DNA of 64,000 nt from Angomonas deanei (Eukaryota; Euglenozoa; Kinetoplastea; Trypanosomatida; Trypanosomatidae), in assembly GCA_903995115.1 (NCBI GenBank), contig LR877146.1:1054001-1118000 (forward strand), given 5' to 3'. Under the pieces are notes generated by a model. That model saw only the letters and a list, made by a program, of their open reading frames with translations. It searched no databases and was not told where the DNA came from. Positions 39,719 through 51,119 of this stretch are shown here, piece by piece (the stretch's first letter is position 1; each line of letters starts with the position of its first letter). Position numbers and translations under genes: made by a program.

Positions 39719-42667
39719 ATGAATAGCGATATTGAGTCCCTCGCCTTCGAGGAGGAGTCGTTTCATGATACGCAGCAGGGGAAGGGGGCTGGCGCACGAG
39801 GTCTCCCGCCCTTACACAACAGTCCCTCTCCAAAAGAGGACCAACTCTCCGCCGGCGCGAGACGATCCCCACCGAAGCAGTCCGCCAAAACCTCTAGTGC
39901 CGCAGAGCAGCTCAAGAAAATCTTCAAAAACAAAGTTGGACGAAACCGCTCCGACAGCGTGGCGAGCAATACCTCCTCGATTGCGTTTCAGGTGGAGGGA
40001 GGGTGACTCCAGCTCTACCCGTCAGTCCTCCCCTCCGCTGATCCCACCCCACCGCAAGAGTGAGTCCCCACAGTACAACGCCTCTGAGCGTAGTATCTCC
40101 TTCCAAGTAGAAGGGTCCGTGCCACAGATACCCCGCAACGCGTCTCCCCCACGCAGTATATCTCCCCCCATCGCCAACGGCGTGTCCAATGAGAGTATTG
40201 CCTTTCACGTAGAAAATGACCGAAACTCATCGGATAATGAGCGATCCAGAGGGAACCTTTTTGTCCCCCTACGCGACAAGGCCATCCACGACGGCGACGA
40301 GAGTGTGGCCTTTCAGTCCGTCAATAATAGTTTTGCCAACGTGCCCGCTGCCTTTAACGATAATACCAGCATCGCCTTTCAAATGCACGACCTCCCCTCG
40401 ACGAGTATTCCGACAGAGCTGCCGCGACCACGCAAGGTGTCCCCCACCATTGCGGAGAAGAAGGTGAACCAGTCTGCTCAGAGTTTTGCTTCCACCGGGG
40501 ACGACAGTATTGCGTTTCAGGTGGAGGACGGCAGTGCGCTGTACGGTAAACTGCCCGCCCTGCTCACCCAGTCGGCCAACACATCGACCGTGTACGACCC
40601 TATTCCTCTCGGGGACACACGCCCGCACGCCGGTGAGGACACAGGGGACGATGACTTTACCATGTCCCCTGGTCTGTTGTCTTCCACACGAGTGAATAAG
40701 CCTGTCACCAAAAAGACGATTGTATCCAACCGACTACAGACGAGGTCGAAAGATACCTCGCCTGTTCTCAAACGACTTCAACTCAGTCCACCGCCACAGA
40801 AGACTGAAGGGTACCACTAGTGGAGAGGCGGCCCCTGCCAAGGACAAGAAGGAAAAACCGACCGAAGTCAATATGCCCAAAAAGAAGAAGAAGGCTTCCG
40901 TCCGGAATGACTCCCTCTCATCCATGAATACGTTTGTCCGTCACGACAGCCCGGACGACAACAGCAATAGCTCAGATGACACCTCTAGTGTGCCACTGAA
41001 TCGCGAGACGACCTCACCGGAGTTTATCCGCGGGGAGATACGCGAGTGGTCACAGGACCCGCCGGAGGACACCGCAAACACCGCCACCCCTAGAAGGCAG
41101 AACGAACGAAGCAACAGCAGCAACAGTGCAGTGGCCGCGCCTCAACTGACGAAGCCACCTCTTCCGCATCCACCACGGGGTTCCGGAAAGTCCACTCCAA
41201 AGCGCTTTCAAAGTCCTGGGTCTATCTCCAGTGACTTCCCCTGTAGCCCACCAGAGGACGACGACGGCCAGCTTCCAGGACTCAGCGCTCGCCGTCCGGG
41301 AGGCACCGGAGACGGTGTCCCAGGTGAAGGAGGAGGCGGACTACTGGCAGCTGTTCAACCAGGAGCAGCGGGAAGAGCTGATTCGCCTCACGACAGCCAT
41401 CAGCGCCGCACGGCGGTGTGACATGACACTGCTAGAAGGATCACCTGTAGGAAGCGAGAAAATACAAGAACGTGGTGCGCGCAAGAAAACGTCCAGAAAC
41501 CGAAACAAGGCAGAGAACCGCCTCCAAACCTCAGCAAACCCCAAAGCACACTGTTCAGTTTTCCTCTCCCATTCCCCAGAAAGTGCCGCCCAAGCCGTAT
41601 CCCATGGCGAAAGGAGGAAGTTACGCCAACGGAAAAGGAACCAACTTCCAAGAAGATGCAATCAGGGTTGAACGAAAAAGTATCCCATCACGCAACGCCG
41701 ACCCGTGGGCAGCGACGCACACCCGTAAAGCAGACGCGCACCCCCAATAGGACACCATCCCCGCCCGTGAAAAGACCGGATCAGCACTCCGCAGAGGCAT
41801 TAGCGGACATGCTGGGTATACTGTGGCCGCCGACCGGTACCAAACTGTACTTTCTCAACGGCACACGGCTGACAGCAGCACAGGTAGACAACTTTTATGA
41901 AACGGTAGACTTGCAGAACAAGGCGACGGAACTCAAACAGACAGGTCTAGAGACGGTACTGCGTGCCACAAAGGATAAGAAGCGAAGAATACTGTCCCCC
42001 TCCAAGCTGCGCGAGGTGTCCCCCACAGACGGGTCGCTCACCCTTGGAGGAATTGTACCAGCACTGCTCCGTGAAACCAAAGGCCAACGCCAAGCGTCAC
42101 GTACGACGGACAAGAGTGCTGAGAGAGGTGTTTGAGCTCTTAGACGTGAAGCACTGCAGTGTCTTATCGGGTGTCACCCTGCCTTCGGTAAAGTTCCTCC
42201 TGGAGAATGATTTGTGCCTGTTAGAACAAAAGTTGTTTAACCGCGACACGCGCATGCCCATTCATCAGATTCAGCAACGCACCCTGCTAGACTGCGCGAG
42301 GGAGTCCCGTCACTGTTTTGAAACGGTCTGGTCGCAGCTGGGACGGCCGGCGGAGAGGGCGCGAAGTCGTAGTAAGTCCCCACTGGACGTCGAGGAGGAG
42401 GAGGGGGACCTTCAGTTGGGGGTAAAGGAACAGGTGCTCCTCGAAAAAGCACGGCAGGCGCGGCGGGCGCTGCTCTACTCCTTTGCGGTGAATGTGATTA
42501 TTCCTTTACTCATTGCGAGTTGCATCGATCAATTTGATTTTCCCACAATGAGTATGATTGTCTTCACAGCGGTGAACGATAAGGGTAAACGGGTTGACGC
42601 GGAAAGCAAGGCCTGGAAGGGAGTCGTCTCCCAATATTTTGAAGTGTTAGATATGAACAACCAATAG
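39719..42667 (+). CDS. Large disordered protein with SIAFQVE repeats; six +1 frame changes
   Basis: About 980 residues if read as one gene. The N-terminal third carries seven copies of a motif close to (D/E)-x-S-I-A-F-Q-V-E, spaced by 22-80 residues of Ser/Pro/Asp-rich sequence. The middle is Ser/Lys-rich. Near 41290-41400 a charged amphipathic helix is clear, and the C-terminal part (42130-42667) looks folded, with L-R-E-V-F-E-L-L-D-V-K-H and a hydrophobic end. Open stretches overlap, and each step to the next moves the frame by +1: near 40000, 40800, 41275, 41500-41560, 41660-41750 and 42100. No change is in the other direction. The first lies within 39992-40006. Error, decay and unusual decoding are all possible. 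Function unknown. Confidence 0.6.
39728..40532 (+). repeat. Dispersed coding repeat, S-I-A-F-Q-V-E motif, seven copies
   Basis: Motif starts near 39728 (E-S-L-A-F-E), 39970 (S-S-I-A-F-Q-V-E), 40086 (R-S-I-S-F-Q-V-E), 40188 (E-S-I-A-F-H-V-E), 40296 (E-S-V-A-F-Q-S-V), 40362 (T-S-I-A-F-Q-M) and 40500 (D-S-I-A-F-Q-V-E). The core S-[IVL]-[AS]-F is fully kept while spacers vary, which suggests selection on the motif, perhaps as a short linear binding site. Confidence 0.75.
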
Positions 42668-42984
42668 AAGAGAAAAAAAAAAAATGTTAATTTGTTGTAT
42701 ATTTTTGTTAGTTCGCGTTTTATTTTTTTAAAACAAATTCCAATAGAGATACAATAAATGCTAGAAAGTGTTTATTCAGTATTATTACTGTTGTTGTTTC
42801 AGTAAAATCCCTTCTTTCCCTCTGTGGAAATGGAATAAAACTCCACATCACTTTTCATCTCTTCCCCTCTTTGGCGTAAAGCATTAAGTATCTTTTTTTT
42901 TTTTCTGTATTACTACACTCATTTTCAATCGTTTTACTGTTATTTTATTCTAGAGAACCAAGCCCCATAGAGAAACGTTATACA
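42668..42984. other. Intergenic spacer
   Basis: About 320 A/T-rich bases with T tracts; no gene supported. Confidence 0.6.
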
Positions 42985-45900
42985 ATGTCAAAAAAGGAAG
43001 TCAGTCATAATACTTCCTTGCTGAGTCCCACTGGGGAATCACGGATGGATAGTTTATTTTCGTCCGGCACAATACCTTTTGTCGATTCCAATGGTGGCAG
43101 TAGCGTACACCCCTCCAAGACAAACAGTACAAGCAGACGAGAAGGAAGAACCGTGGTCGACCACTTTGCGAATAGCAGTTTTCCTACATATACACCGCCC
43201 GGTATAGCACTACACCATGACCCGGGAGGGAGGCTCCCTCAGAGTCACTCCCACTAGTATTGTGCAGGTGCCACGGGCGTTGAGGCATGCGGAACGCAAG
43301 CGGACGCCTCTTTTTCAAGAGAGCGGCAGCAGCAGTGACACCCCACACACCGTCACCCACGAAAACAGCGACGCCTCTACCGCGTTTGACAAGCAGTCGA
43401 CGGTACAGTACGTGAGAACGAGTGAAAAAAACGGGTTCGAGAGCGACAACAGTCCGTTCAAGCGGGAGGCAACGGAACGATGTGCGGCCGAATTCCCCTG
43501 GGATGGGTGTTATTCCCCGGACGATCCGCAACTGCGGCTAAATGTACTCACCCCGCTGGAGCGTCCCATGGAACAACACGCCTCTGGTGATTTAGGGAAA
43601 CTTAACGCCCTTTCCTCATTTGACGGCAGGTTTAACTTTTTTAAGCCGATTGTAATGAGCAGTGGCAAGAAGCCCAATGAGGCACCCTCGGAGGAGAGGG
43701 ACGTGTCGGGTACACTTCCCAGGAATTTGACGCAGTCCATGACAAACACGTTTGTCTCCCCAGCTGGGGCGAATAACGCGGCAGACGACGACCCACTGTC
43801 TCCGCTATCACCCCACCGCTGCTCTACTAGTGTCTTTTCTGTCGAACGCTACGAACACATGAAGCGCAACACGCTGACGCCTACTGCCGCGGTTCGCCAC
43901 CCACTTTCCGGCTTCTCGCTCGTTTCTCAAGCAAAAACCGTCGGAGGAGCCGGATGGACCGCTCGGGAGGTCGATTTCTCCAGTCGAGGAGGCGGCAGAG
44001 GAAGAGATTGATTCCTGCCCGGATGAGGAGGACACGGCGAGCTTTATGAACAGCTGCACCAATTTCTTTAATAGTGGGGTGCTGTATACACCGGAACGGG
44101 AACTAGAGTGTACCTTCACCTACAAGGATCGACTTCCCTACAGTGAAAAGATGCAGCAGGGGAGGCGAGGCAGTAAGGAGGACGAGACGAGTGAAGCGGC
44201 GAAAGCGACGCCCAATAAGACGGCGACCCCTCTGACGCCCCGCACCCCAGTGAACTGCATGGCGCCTCATTCCACCTTTGATATGACCCCACTAAAGTCT
44301 CCTGCTAGAGTCTACACCCCACGCTACATGGACGCGGACCTCACCCCACAAAAGACAATACGACGCTCCAACATGCAGAGTCAGCGGCAGACCCCAATGA
44401 CGTTTAACTTGAAGGTGATGAACATGAGTCTGGAAGGCGCCACCAACATGAAGCATCAAAATGTGAGTGCGCTGAATGTGTCGCTAGACCCAGTGAACAC
44501 CTCTACCGTCCACCAGACCGTTCTTCATGGGGTGAACGTGGAGCGAGACTACTTCCCTCCCAGCCGGAACCCCTTTTCCAAGTTTAGAATGTACGAGACG
44601 CCCTACACGCTGGGCCAAGACTATCTATCAAAGGAGAACCCCAACGATGTGCTGCCTCTCCGTGCGGACGCGGCCATCGTTCTTAGCGAGCAGACGCTGC
44701 TACAGCCAAAGTGTAATCCACTGCAAACGCAAATACAGTGTCACCCTAACTGTAGTGAACCAGCCTACTCGAACCAGACATTCTCCGAGGAAAGGAATAC
44801 CCGTAACTCTTCATCTATCAGTGGTGGCAGCCCAGGGAAGTGTGCAGAAGTGCTCTTTGGGAAAAGAGAGCACGATACCAGTGAGAAGCACAGCCCACTG
44901 GACACCGAGTATGGTATCTCGCAATCCCCTTCTGCCGCGCGAGACACCAAGAGCTCTTCCTTCCCAATGCCCGCGGTGGATCTGTGGGGAAGGCGATGGT
45001 CTGATTTTTCCGACGGGGTGCAGTCCAGGACGTTGGATGAGTACTCTGCCATTTTGGCGCACCCGCCAGGAAGTGTCGTCAAGCAAAAGCAGAACAGCCC
45101 ATTTTCGACCGAGACGGAGTTGCGGTTTATGGACTCCAACACCCCTTCCACGCCGGCCATCTCACCCGACGACGTGAAAAACCGAACAGGAGAGTCCACG
45201 TCTAGCGACGACCGACGTCCACACGAGGCGGCCGTCCTCTCCAAACCACTGTTCAGTTCTTTTGAAGACGACGAGGAGGAAGGGAAGCAGAAGGCCTTAC
45301 ATCTCTCCAAGCCTCCAATGTGGTCGCCCGCCACTGCCAGTGCAAGGCACTACGCCTCCGCTCCGGTGGCCAAACACCTTGTTCCCAACCTCGAAAAGTA
45401 CCCCAACAGCTCCGACAATACGTTTATAGAGGAAGAAATACTTTTCCTGCCACCAGCTCCAGTGTCGGGTCCCCGGCGAGTCCGACGAACTTTCACAGTA
45501 CAAAGCGGGAGATTGCCGTCCCGCTCACCAGGCTGAGCTGTTGTCCCTCCGACCGTGAGACACCGTTACCAGAACGGCACAGCAGTTTGTCTATCGAGTC
45601 GGGCAGCAAACAGCAGTCGTCTGGATCATCAAGACAGCTTGTGTTTGCCGAGGACAACAGGGAGGACGAATCCTACTCTATAGACGCGGCAGAGGAGGAC
45701 TTTATGTATCACCTGCAGCGGTTAGGCACCAGCACAAACTCTCGCGCCACCACGCCGCATGGGTCGACGTGTCCGTCGTCTCCACCGTTAGCGAGGTGCG
45801 GCAACAGTCTCACAACCCCCAGCAAGACCACGAACTTGAGTGGGACGAACGCCCGCCTCAGTCAAAGCAAGAACTTTTACTGTGAAGATTCCAACGAGAC

Positions 45901-47893
45901 CTTTCTGAGTGAGGATGAGATTGGGCTTCGTTTCACCGAGCACCATTTATTTCAGTTTATGCACTACATCCCCAATCCTACGACGGACGCCATCGACGCC
46001 TTCTTTTTGCCCATATCCGTAGACCCCAGTGGTGTATCCTGGCTCGTGACACACCGTCTAGACGGCGCCCCATACTGCTGCAAGGAGATACTGGACAACA
46101 ATATGACACAGCTCAAGGTGGAGCTGGAGGTATTCACCATGACGAACCATGTCGAGACGCTTCACGGGAGGTTGTCCTACGCTTTTATTGCTCGCTATCA
46201 TGGCTGCTATAGACTGCCGTTTGTCTCCCTGTATAGTGAAACGAGTCACGACACGCGTCACCCGCCGTCGGCCTATCCGCTGAAGCGATTTGTCCACTTG
46301 TTGCATTATGAGTACTTTCCCTCTGGCACACTCTTTGAGTGGGCCGTGGATCCTTTCCACCGGCGTTCCTCTGCCAACAAGGGCTACTGTCCCCTTGCCG
46401 AGAAGGAGTGGTGCCATTATGTGGAGCAGGGCCTGATTGCACTGCTGCTGCTGCACGAGCGGGGCACTATTCACGGCAACCCACAGCCGTTCAACTATTA
46501 CATTTATAAAAAGAATCATCTGAAGCTGTCCAACTTTGGCTCCTGTGTGACGCACCCGTCGTGTTATCCCTGTTGTGCGCCCCACTATTTGCGTCCGGTG
46601 TACGACGCCACGAACAGCGGTCACCGCGCCCCTGCCTTTGACCCCTACGAAAGCGACGTGTATGTGTTTTGTAAGTCCATCTTGCTTCTGTTGTTTCTCT
46701 GTCACGAGCGTGCAGAAGACATGGAAGGCGCTGACGATCCCGTAAAACCATATGAAGTGGAGGAAACCATGTTAGGCCGATTTGATGAGTTTTTGCACAG
46801 TCTAGGTGAAAAGGACGATGACGAGTCTATCGCTGGCTGTCCTTTGCGCTTAGCGCAGTTGTTGCTCCAGGCCACTAGAACCCCCATCCATGTGGATGAG
46901 CTGCTGAGTACGTTTTATCGACTGGAGAGTATAGAAAAGCAGGAGGCATACGAATCCAACAAGAATGCCTTCCTAGGAGCTGTCCTGGAGGATCTCATGG
47001 TGAACGAAATGTATGACGCTGAGATTGACCGACTGTTTGAGGAGTACAATGTATTGCTAAAGGAAAAAGAGGCCACGGCGGGTAATGTTCTTACTGCGGA
47101 GCATGCGAGTCCTCCCATCGGCAAACCTTTGCCAGGTCCCTCTCCGTACAAGGTGGGGCGGCGCGGGTCCACCAGTCCGTTAGGAACCAATGTTCTGTTT
47201 GATGAATCCACAGAGTCCCACCGTGTGGGGAAACCCGCACTGGATGCATCCTTCTCGAGTAATGCATCCAGTCGATATATGCAGCCGTTTTTCTTCCCGG
47301 CACCCTCTGTGGCCAGCGGCAAGGAATCTAGTATCAAGGTCAGCGTTTCTGAGGAACCAACAAGTAGCCTCCCAGCGCACGCGGAGAGAGCTACCGGTGA
47401 GGCGTCCCCCCTCACGTCTATACTGGTGACCCGACCACACCGGCCAAGTGTGGACGTAAACGGAAGTGTCAAAGCGGACCGAAGTCGAAAAGAATCTACC
47501 AACAGCCTCACGACGTGGCGGGCGGTCCCCGTAGACACCAGCACGGTCAAAGAACACTCCCCCAGCACCAATAATGTGAATTCCCTCCGTCAAAGTGACA
47601 TGAACTCTCTGCGGCAATCGTTAGGAGCAAGTCGGAAGAACTCCATTTTTGACGAATCGAAGAGGTACGTTCAAACGGTACTACAGCGCTACACGGCAGT
47701 GACTTCGGGTGAAACAGACGATGAGGAATCGGAACGGCAAAACGTTCTGATGAGAGAATGGATTGTGCAGCAAATCGGAATCCTAATGCAGTGGAACACC
47801 TTGGATGCCATGAATACACCTATTCATGAGATTATAGAGGGTGGTAGCCCGTTACGTTTCAGGGGCACTAGACCACTAACGTCCCTCGAGTAA
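42985..47893 (+). CDS. Large protein with C-terminal degenerate (Wee1-like?) pseudokinase; three frame changes
   Basis: About 1635 residues if one gene. The first 900 are Ser/Thr/Pro-rich and disordered, with many S-P and T-P sites (T-P-L-T-P-R-T-P near 44225). A protein-kinase fold begins near 46020: T-H-R-L-D-G-A-P-Y-C-C-K-E-I matches the R-L-D-G-x-x-Y-A-I-K of Wee1 kinases and keeps the beta-3 lysine. The catalytic loop reads I-H-G-N-P-Q-P-F-N instead of H-R-D-x-K-P-x-N, and the D-F-G motif reads N-F-G (about 46535), so catalysis is unlikely. S-D-V-Y-V-F resembles the conserved subdomain IX. Frame changes lie near 43190-43257 (+1), about 43960 (+1) and 45445-45480 (-1). It might be two genes; overlap of the frames argues for one. 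Confidence 0.6.
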
Positions 47894-48128
47894 GTACTAT
47901 CATAGAAACAGTATTAACCTTTGTTAGTATTGTGGTTTTTTTTTTTTTCCTTTTCTTTTCTTATCATCGTCAATATATCTTTTTGTGTTTAGAGTAAAAT
48001 AATAAAAACGAATAAAATGAAACTCTTCTCCATCAATTTAAAATCCTCTGAAAATTTTCGATCCACACGGTCACCTGTCTTTCTTTCCCGTTGGCATTCT
48101 TCTTTTAATCATAGTGTAGTACATCAAC

Positions 48129-48537
48129 ATGCTCAACCAGCTTCCACGTGAGTTTGAGGAGGTACTACAACGAGTGAACACGTTCCTGGAAACGAGAGGA
48201 AACTCCTTCAACACTCAATCCTACACGATACGCGTGCCGCATGAAAACAAAACCGAGCTACCCCCCTCCTGCCGAGACTTCACAGACGACGACATTGTGA
48301 GCACGTTTACACGGGTGGAAAAAGAAGACGCACTCGTCGGGGAGGACAGTGAAGTGCTCTCCTGTCCCATCTGCTTGGATCCGCTGTCAAACAAGGAAGG
48401 AGATGGAGGAAGAGGAGGACACCGTTCTGCAGTTACCCCTCTGTAAACATTATTACCACGAATCGTGCATCCGGCATTGGATGTCCTGCAAACACTTTAC
48501 CTGCCCTCTCTGCCGTCAACCGTTTTTAACGGAGTGA
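48129..48537 (+). CDS. Small RING-H2 finger protein (probable E3 ubiquitin ligase); one frame change
   Basis: About 135 residues. The RING-H2 signature is complete only when two frames are joined: C-P-I-C-L-D-P-L in the first, then L-P-L-C-K-H-Y-Y-H-E-S-C-I-R-H-W and C-P-L-C-R-Q-P-F in the second. All eight zinc ligands are then present with normal spacing, so the frame change (+1, in the purine run around 48395-48415) is probably an error or very recent damage. RING-H2 proteins pass ubiquitin from E2 enzymes to substrates. The N-terminal 70 residues form a short helical region seen in RNF126/BCA2-like small ligases, but the identity is not certain. No membrane segment. Confidence 0.75.
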
Positions 48538-48660
48538 CCAACATGACGAGTATCGACCGCTTCTCATAGTAGGGGTGTATCTACACTGCAAAGCCACCGC
48601 AACGTTTTGCATAGGAGTCTAGGATATGTCGACCAACACCACAAGAATGCGTACCTTGTA

Positions 48661-48697
48661 TTACCTTTTTTTTTCATCTTTCTGCCTTCTATTATAG
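48661..48697 (+). promoter_or_regulatory. Spliced-leader acceptor site
   Basis: A pyrimidine tract (48664-48690) leads to A-T-T-A-T-A-G with AG at 48696-48697, five bases before ATG 48703. This decides the start of the methyltransferase gene. Confidence 0.6.
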
Positions 48698-48702
48698 CCC
48701 AA

Positions 48703-49566
48703 ATGAAGTACAGATGCCAGTCGGCTCTTAAACTGGTGGAGTTGGAGGAAACGTTTCACTTCCTGCAGCGCAGCCATGCCTCTACGGTGGTAGACCTCGC
48801 GGCCGCCCCCGGTGGGTTCTCGCAGGTGGAAGTCGAGTACATGCTGCGGTACAAGAAAGAAACACCCGAAAAGGATCAAACGGTGTTAGTCGTGGCAACC
48901 GATCAGCGGCCGATCGCACCACTTCCGCAGGTGCACACGTTGAGGGCCAATTACATGCAGCAGGAAAAGTATATGGCACTGCTGCGTCCCATTTTGAAGT
49001 TGTCGCTGCCGGCCGGTCCTCCGTCGTACCGACCGGTGGATGGTGTGCTACACGATGGGGTGTCGGTGATTAAAGGACAGCGAAACTACTCAGTCACCTA
49101 TGCGCAGTCGCAGATGGTGCTAAGTACGTTGCAACTCGCGTGCAAGATATTCCACAAGTATAGTATCCCAGAAACAAAGCAGTCCCCATGTGGTACAGCT
49201 CCGTTATTCTTTGTCACAAAAGCAATGCAATGCGACCACCTTCCACAGGTGCAAGATGCCATACGTTCTCTGTTTCAAACCGTAGAAACGCACAAACCAA
49301 TGCATAGCCGACCTGAAAGTGACGAGACGTATATTGTCGCCCAAGGGCTAAACCTATCTGCATTTGTGAAACAGCAACGGAGCGGAGTGATACACGCCCG
49401 AACACCGTACTCTAACACGAAGAGGAGGCAAAATCTTTTCAGCTTGCCACCGAACCGGAATGACGTCGATAGTCATAATACAAGCCGCATTATTTGGTAC
49501 TGTTTAGGCTGTGGCGCCACTCGGGTGGGGTGCACGCCGTGTCCTACCTGCTCTGGTACTGTGTGA
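48703..49566 (+). CDS. FtsJ/RrmJ-type RNA 2'-O-methyltransferase with C-terminal zinc ribbon
   Basis: A 287-residue protein. The S-A-L-K-L-V-E-L-E-E start and V-V-D-L-A-A-A-P-G-G-F-S-Q glycine loop are the S-adenosylmethionine site of the FtsJ family. The K-D-K-E catalytic tetrad can be assigned: Lys in S-A-L-K, Asp in L-H-D-G-V, Lys in F-V-T-K-A-M and Glu in S-D-E-T-Y. Family members (RrmJ, Spb1, Trm7, kinetoplastid cap methyltransferases) modify ribose in rRNA, tRNA or caps. The last 25 residues hold C-L-G-C and C-T-P-C-P-T-C, probably a small zinc ribbon, which is not usual in the family and may help bind RNA or the ribosome (inference). Confidence 0.85.
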   Translation: MKYRCQSALKLVELEETFHFLQRSHASTVVDLAAAPGGFSQVEVEYMLRYKKETPEKDQTVLVVATDQRPIAPLPQVHTLRANYMQQEKYMALLRPILKLSLPAGPPSYRPVDGVLHDGVSVIKGQRNYSVTYAQSQMVLSTLQLACKIFHKYSIPETKQSPCGTAPLFFVTKAMQCDHLPQVQDAIRSLFQTVETHKPMHSRPESDETYIVAQGLNLSAFVKQQRSGVIHARTPYSNTKRRQNLFSLPPNRNDVDSHNTSRIIWYCLGCGATRVGCTPCPTCSGTV

Positions 49567-49728
49567 CACACCATTACTTCATCATTTTTTTTTCTGCATG
49601 TGTCTTTTTTGTTGTGATGGATTTGTAATCAGTGTAGTACCACTTTTGTCACCTCCTCTGGCATCTCTTCTTCTTCTGTTTTTCTATCCAGCGGTGCCCC
49701 TGTACAGGTATCGTACTACTTTAGTGTC

Positions 49729-50316
49729 ATGAGACATCAAAACCCCGAAACGACACGGGAGAATGTGAGTCCACCACACCATAAGCGAAACAAACCCACC
49801 GTCACCGTTACTTCTCCATTTAAAAACGAGCTGGACGAGGTGCCGGTGAGTCCTGTAGGCCAAAAGGCAGCGCGCATTGACGTTGATCGTATCCGTCATC
49901 TAGCCGCCCAGGACAGCCGCATGTCGCCCCCCATCTATCGTGTCGAGACGACGGCCACCACCGACCGCCGCTCCCCTGCCGCGACCACCCGTGCCGTCTC
50001 TAGGGTGTCCACCACCTCCTGCGGGGCGTGGGCGCCATTCGACGTAAAGAACACCAACGCCCGCCCGATGGGCCGCTTCAGTGTCGCCTCCTCCCCTGAT
50101 TCCTTGGAGAGGAGTGAATACAAGGTGAATCTGCCACCCCCTACGTTGCGGCCTTTTGCGGCGCAGAGCGTCCGGCGCACCTCTAAAGATACCATCATCA
50201 GCAGCAATGAAACTTCTACCCGCACCCCACCCGTCCTGCTGCGACAGGCACCGGAAAAGTTCGTTTCACCACCGGTGCTAACTTCATTAGAATACGGTAA
50301 CGGCTCAGAATGGTGA
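49729..50316 (+). CDS. Ser/Thr/Pro-rich protein, unknown function
   Basis: A 195-residue basic, Thr/Ser/Pro/Arg-rich protein without recognised domains, signal peptide or membrane segment. S-P sites are frequent (V-S-P, R-S-P, M-S-P-P, V-S-P-P), as in targets of proline-directed kinases. Composition resembles the island proteins at 4-15 kb, but the conserved tails are missing. The ATG is the first after a C/T-rich stretch with AG near 49706. Probably disordered. Function unknown. Confidence 0.65.
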   Translation: MRHQNPETTRENVSPPHHKRNKPTVTVTSPFKNELDEVPVSPVGQKAARIDVDRIRHLAAQDSRMSPPIYRVETTATTDRRSPAATTRAVSRVSTTSCGAWAPFDVKNTNARPMGRFSVASSPDSLERSEYKVNLPPPTLRPFAAQSVRRTSKDTIISSNETSTRTPPVLLRQAPEKFVSPPVLTSLEYGNGSEW

Positions 50317-50672
50317 TGTCCTCTTTGCTCCCCTTCTTCGGAGGAAACTGAAACGAAATGCTTGTTGCTTGTGTTTTTCTAATACTTTTTTTTTTTTTTT
50401 TGATTATACTATTACTAATATTAGTTATGTTAACTGTTTGTTTTTTTCCATTCGCATGTTTGTATTTCTCATTAGACCCTTTTATTATAATAATCCTACC
50501 GGTTAACGTATCACCATAACTTTACGTACCTGTAACAGAAAAAAAAAAGAAGCTCACCCTTATACCTTTCAGCATTCATCTTCCTTTCTCTCTTCCCCCA
50601 AAAAGCGCTGACTTTCTCTTCCCTGTAGATAAGTGAGAGAAAGCTGCCTTGTAGAATAATTTTTTTCTGCGC
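50317..50672. other. Intergenic spacer
   Basis: About 360 bases with T and A runs; no gene supported. Confidence 0.6.
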
Positions 50673-51119
50673 ATGTTACCTTGGTGGGCAATACTACTCA
50701 TCGTCTTGGGTGGTATTCTCGTGTTAACTGGAATAGCAGTGGGTCTGTACTTTTTAATTACAAGAAAGTGTTTAGATCAAGGAGAAGTGGAGCCCGAAAT
50801 CAACCCCCGGTCTGGGAAGCCCATGCTGGACCAGGCAACCTTAGAGGAGAAGCAAAGGCGACGGAAGGAACGGAAGAAGGAGCGGAAAAGGCGTCACATT
50901 GAGCGGGCGCAAAGTTTTGGTAATCCCTTTCGTGAGATACTGGAGGAGCGGGAAATGATGGCGCAACAGGCACCGGCGCTCTACTCGGAGCAGACGTACG
51001 CCTTCGATGACGACGGCTCCGGGCAGTCGGTTTCGATATTAGTGTCGGAGAGTTACTCCTCCTCTAGTAGTCACTCCAGCTCCTCTGGCTCCACATCGTC
51101 CAGTGCGTCTACTGAATAG
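50673..51119 (+). CDS. Single-pass membrane protein with basic and Ser-rich tail
   Basis: A 148-residue protein with one strong hydrophobic segment at residues 5-28 (W-A-I-L-L-I-V-L-G-G-I-L-V-L-T-G) right after M-L-P-W. Next comes a basic stretch with R-R-R-K-E-R-K-K-E-R-K-R-R at about 62-74, which would hold the tail on the cytosolic side. The last 35 residues are nearly all Ser with a few Thr, Gly and Glu, a likely phosphorylated or disordered end. This is a signal-anchor layout with the bulk in the cytosol. No known family recognised. Confidence 0.65.
   Translation: MLPWWAILLIVLGGILVLTGIAVGLYFLITRKCLDQGEVEPEINPRSGKPMLDQATLEEKQRRRKERKKERKRRHIERAQSFGNPFREILEEREMMAQQAPALYSEQTYAFDDDGSGQSVSILVSESYSSSSSHSSSSGSTSSSASTE

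Noticed and set aside
39719-47893. Treating the many overlapping frames as separate small genes
   Set aside because: They overlap in chains, most inner ones lack an ATG and acceptor site, and composition continues from frame to frame.
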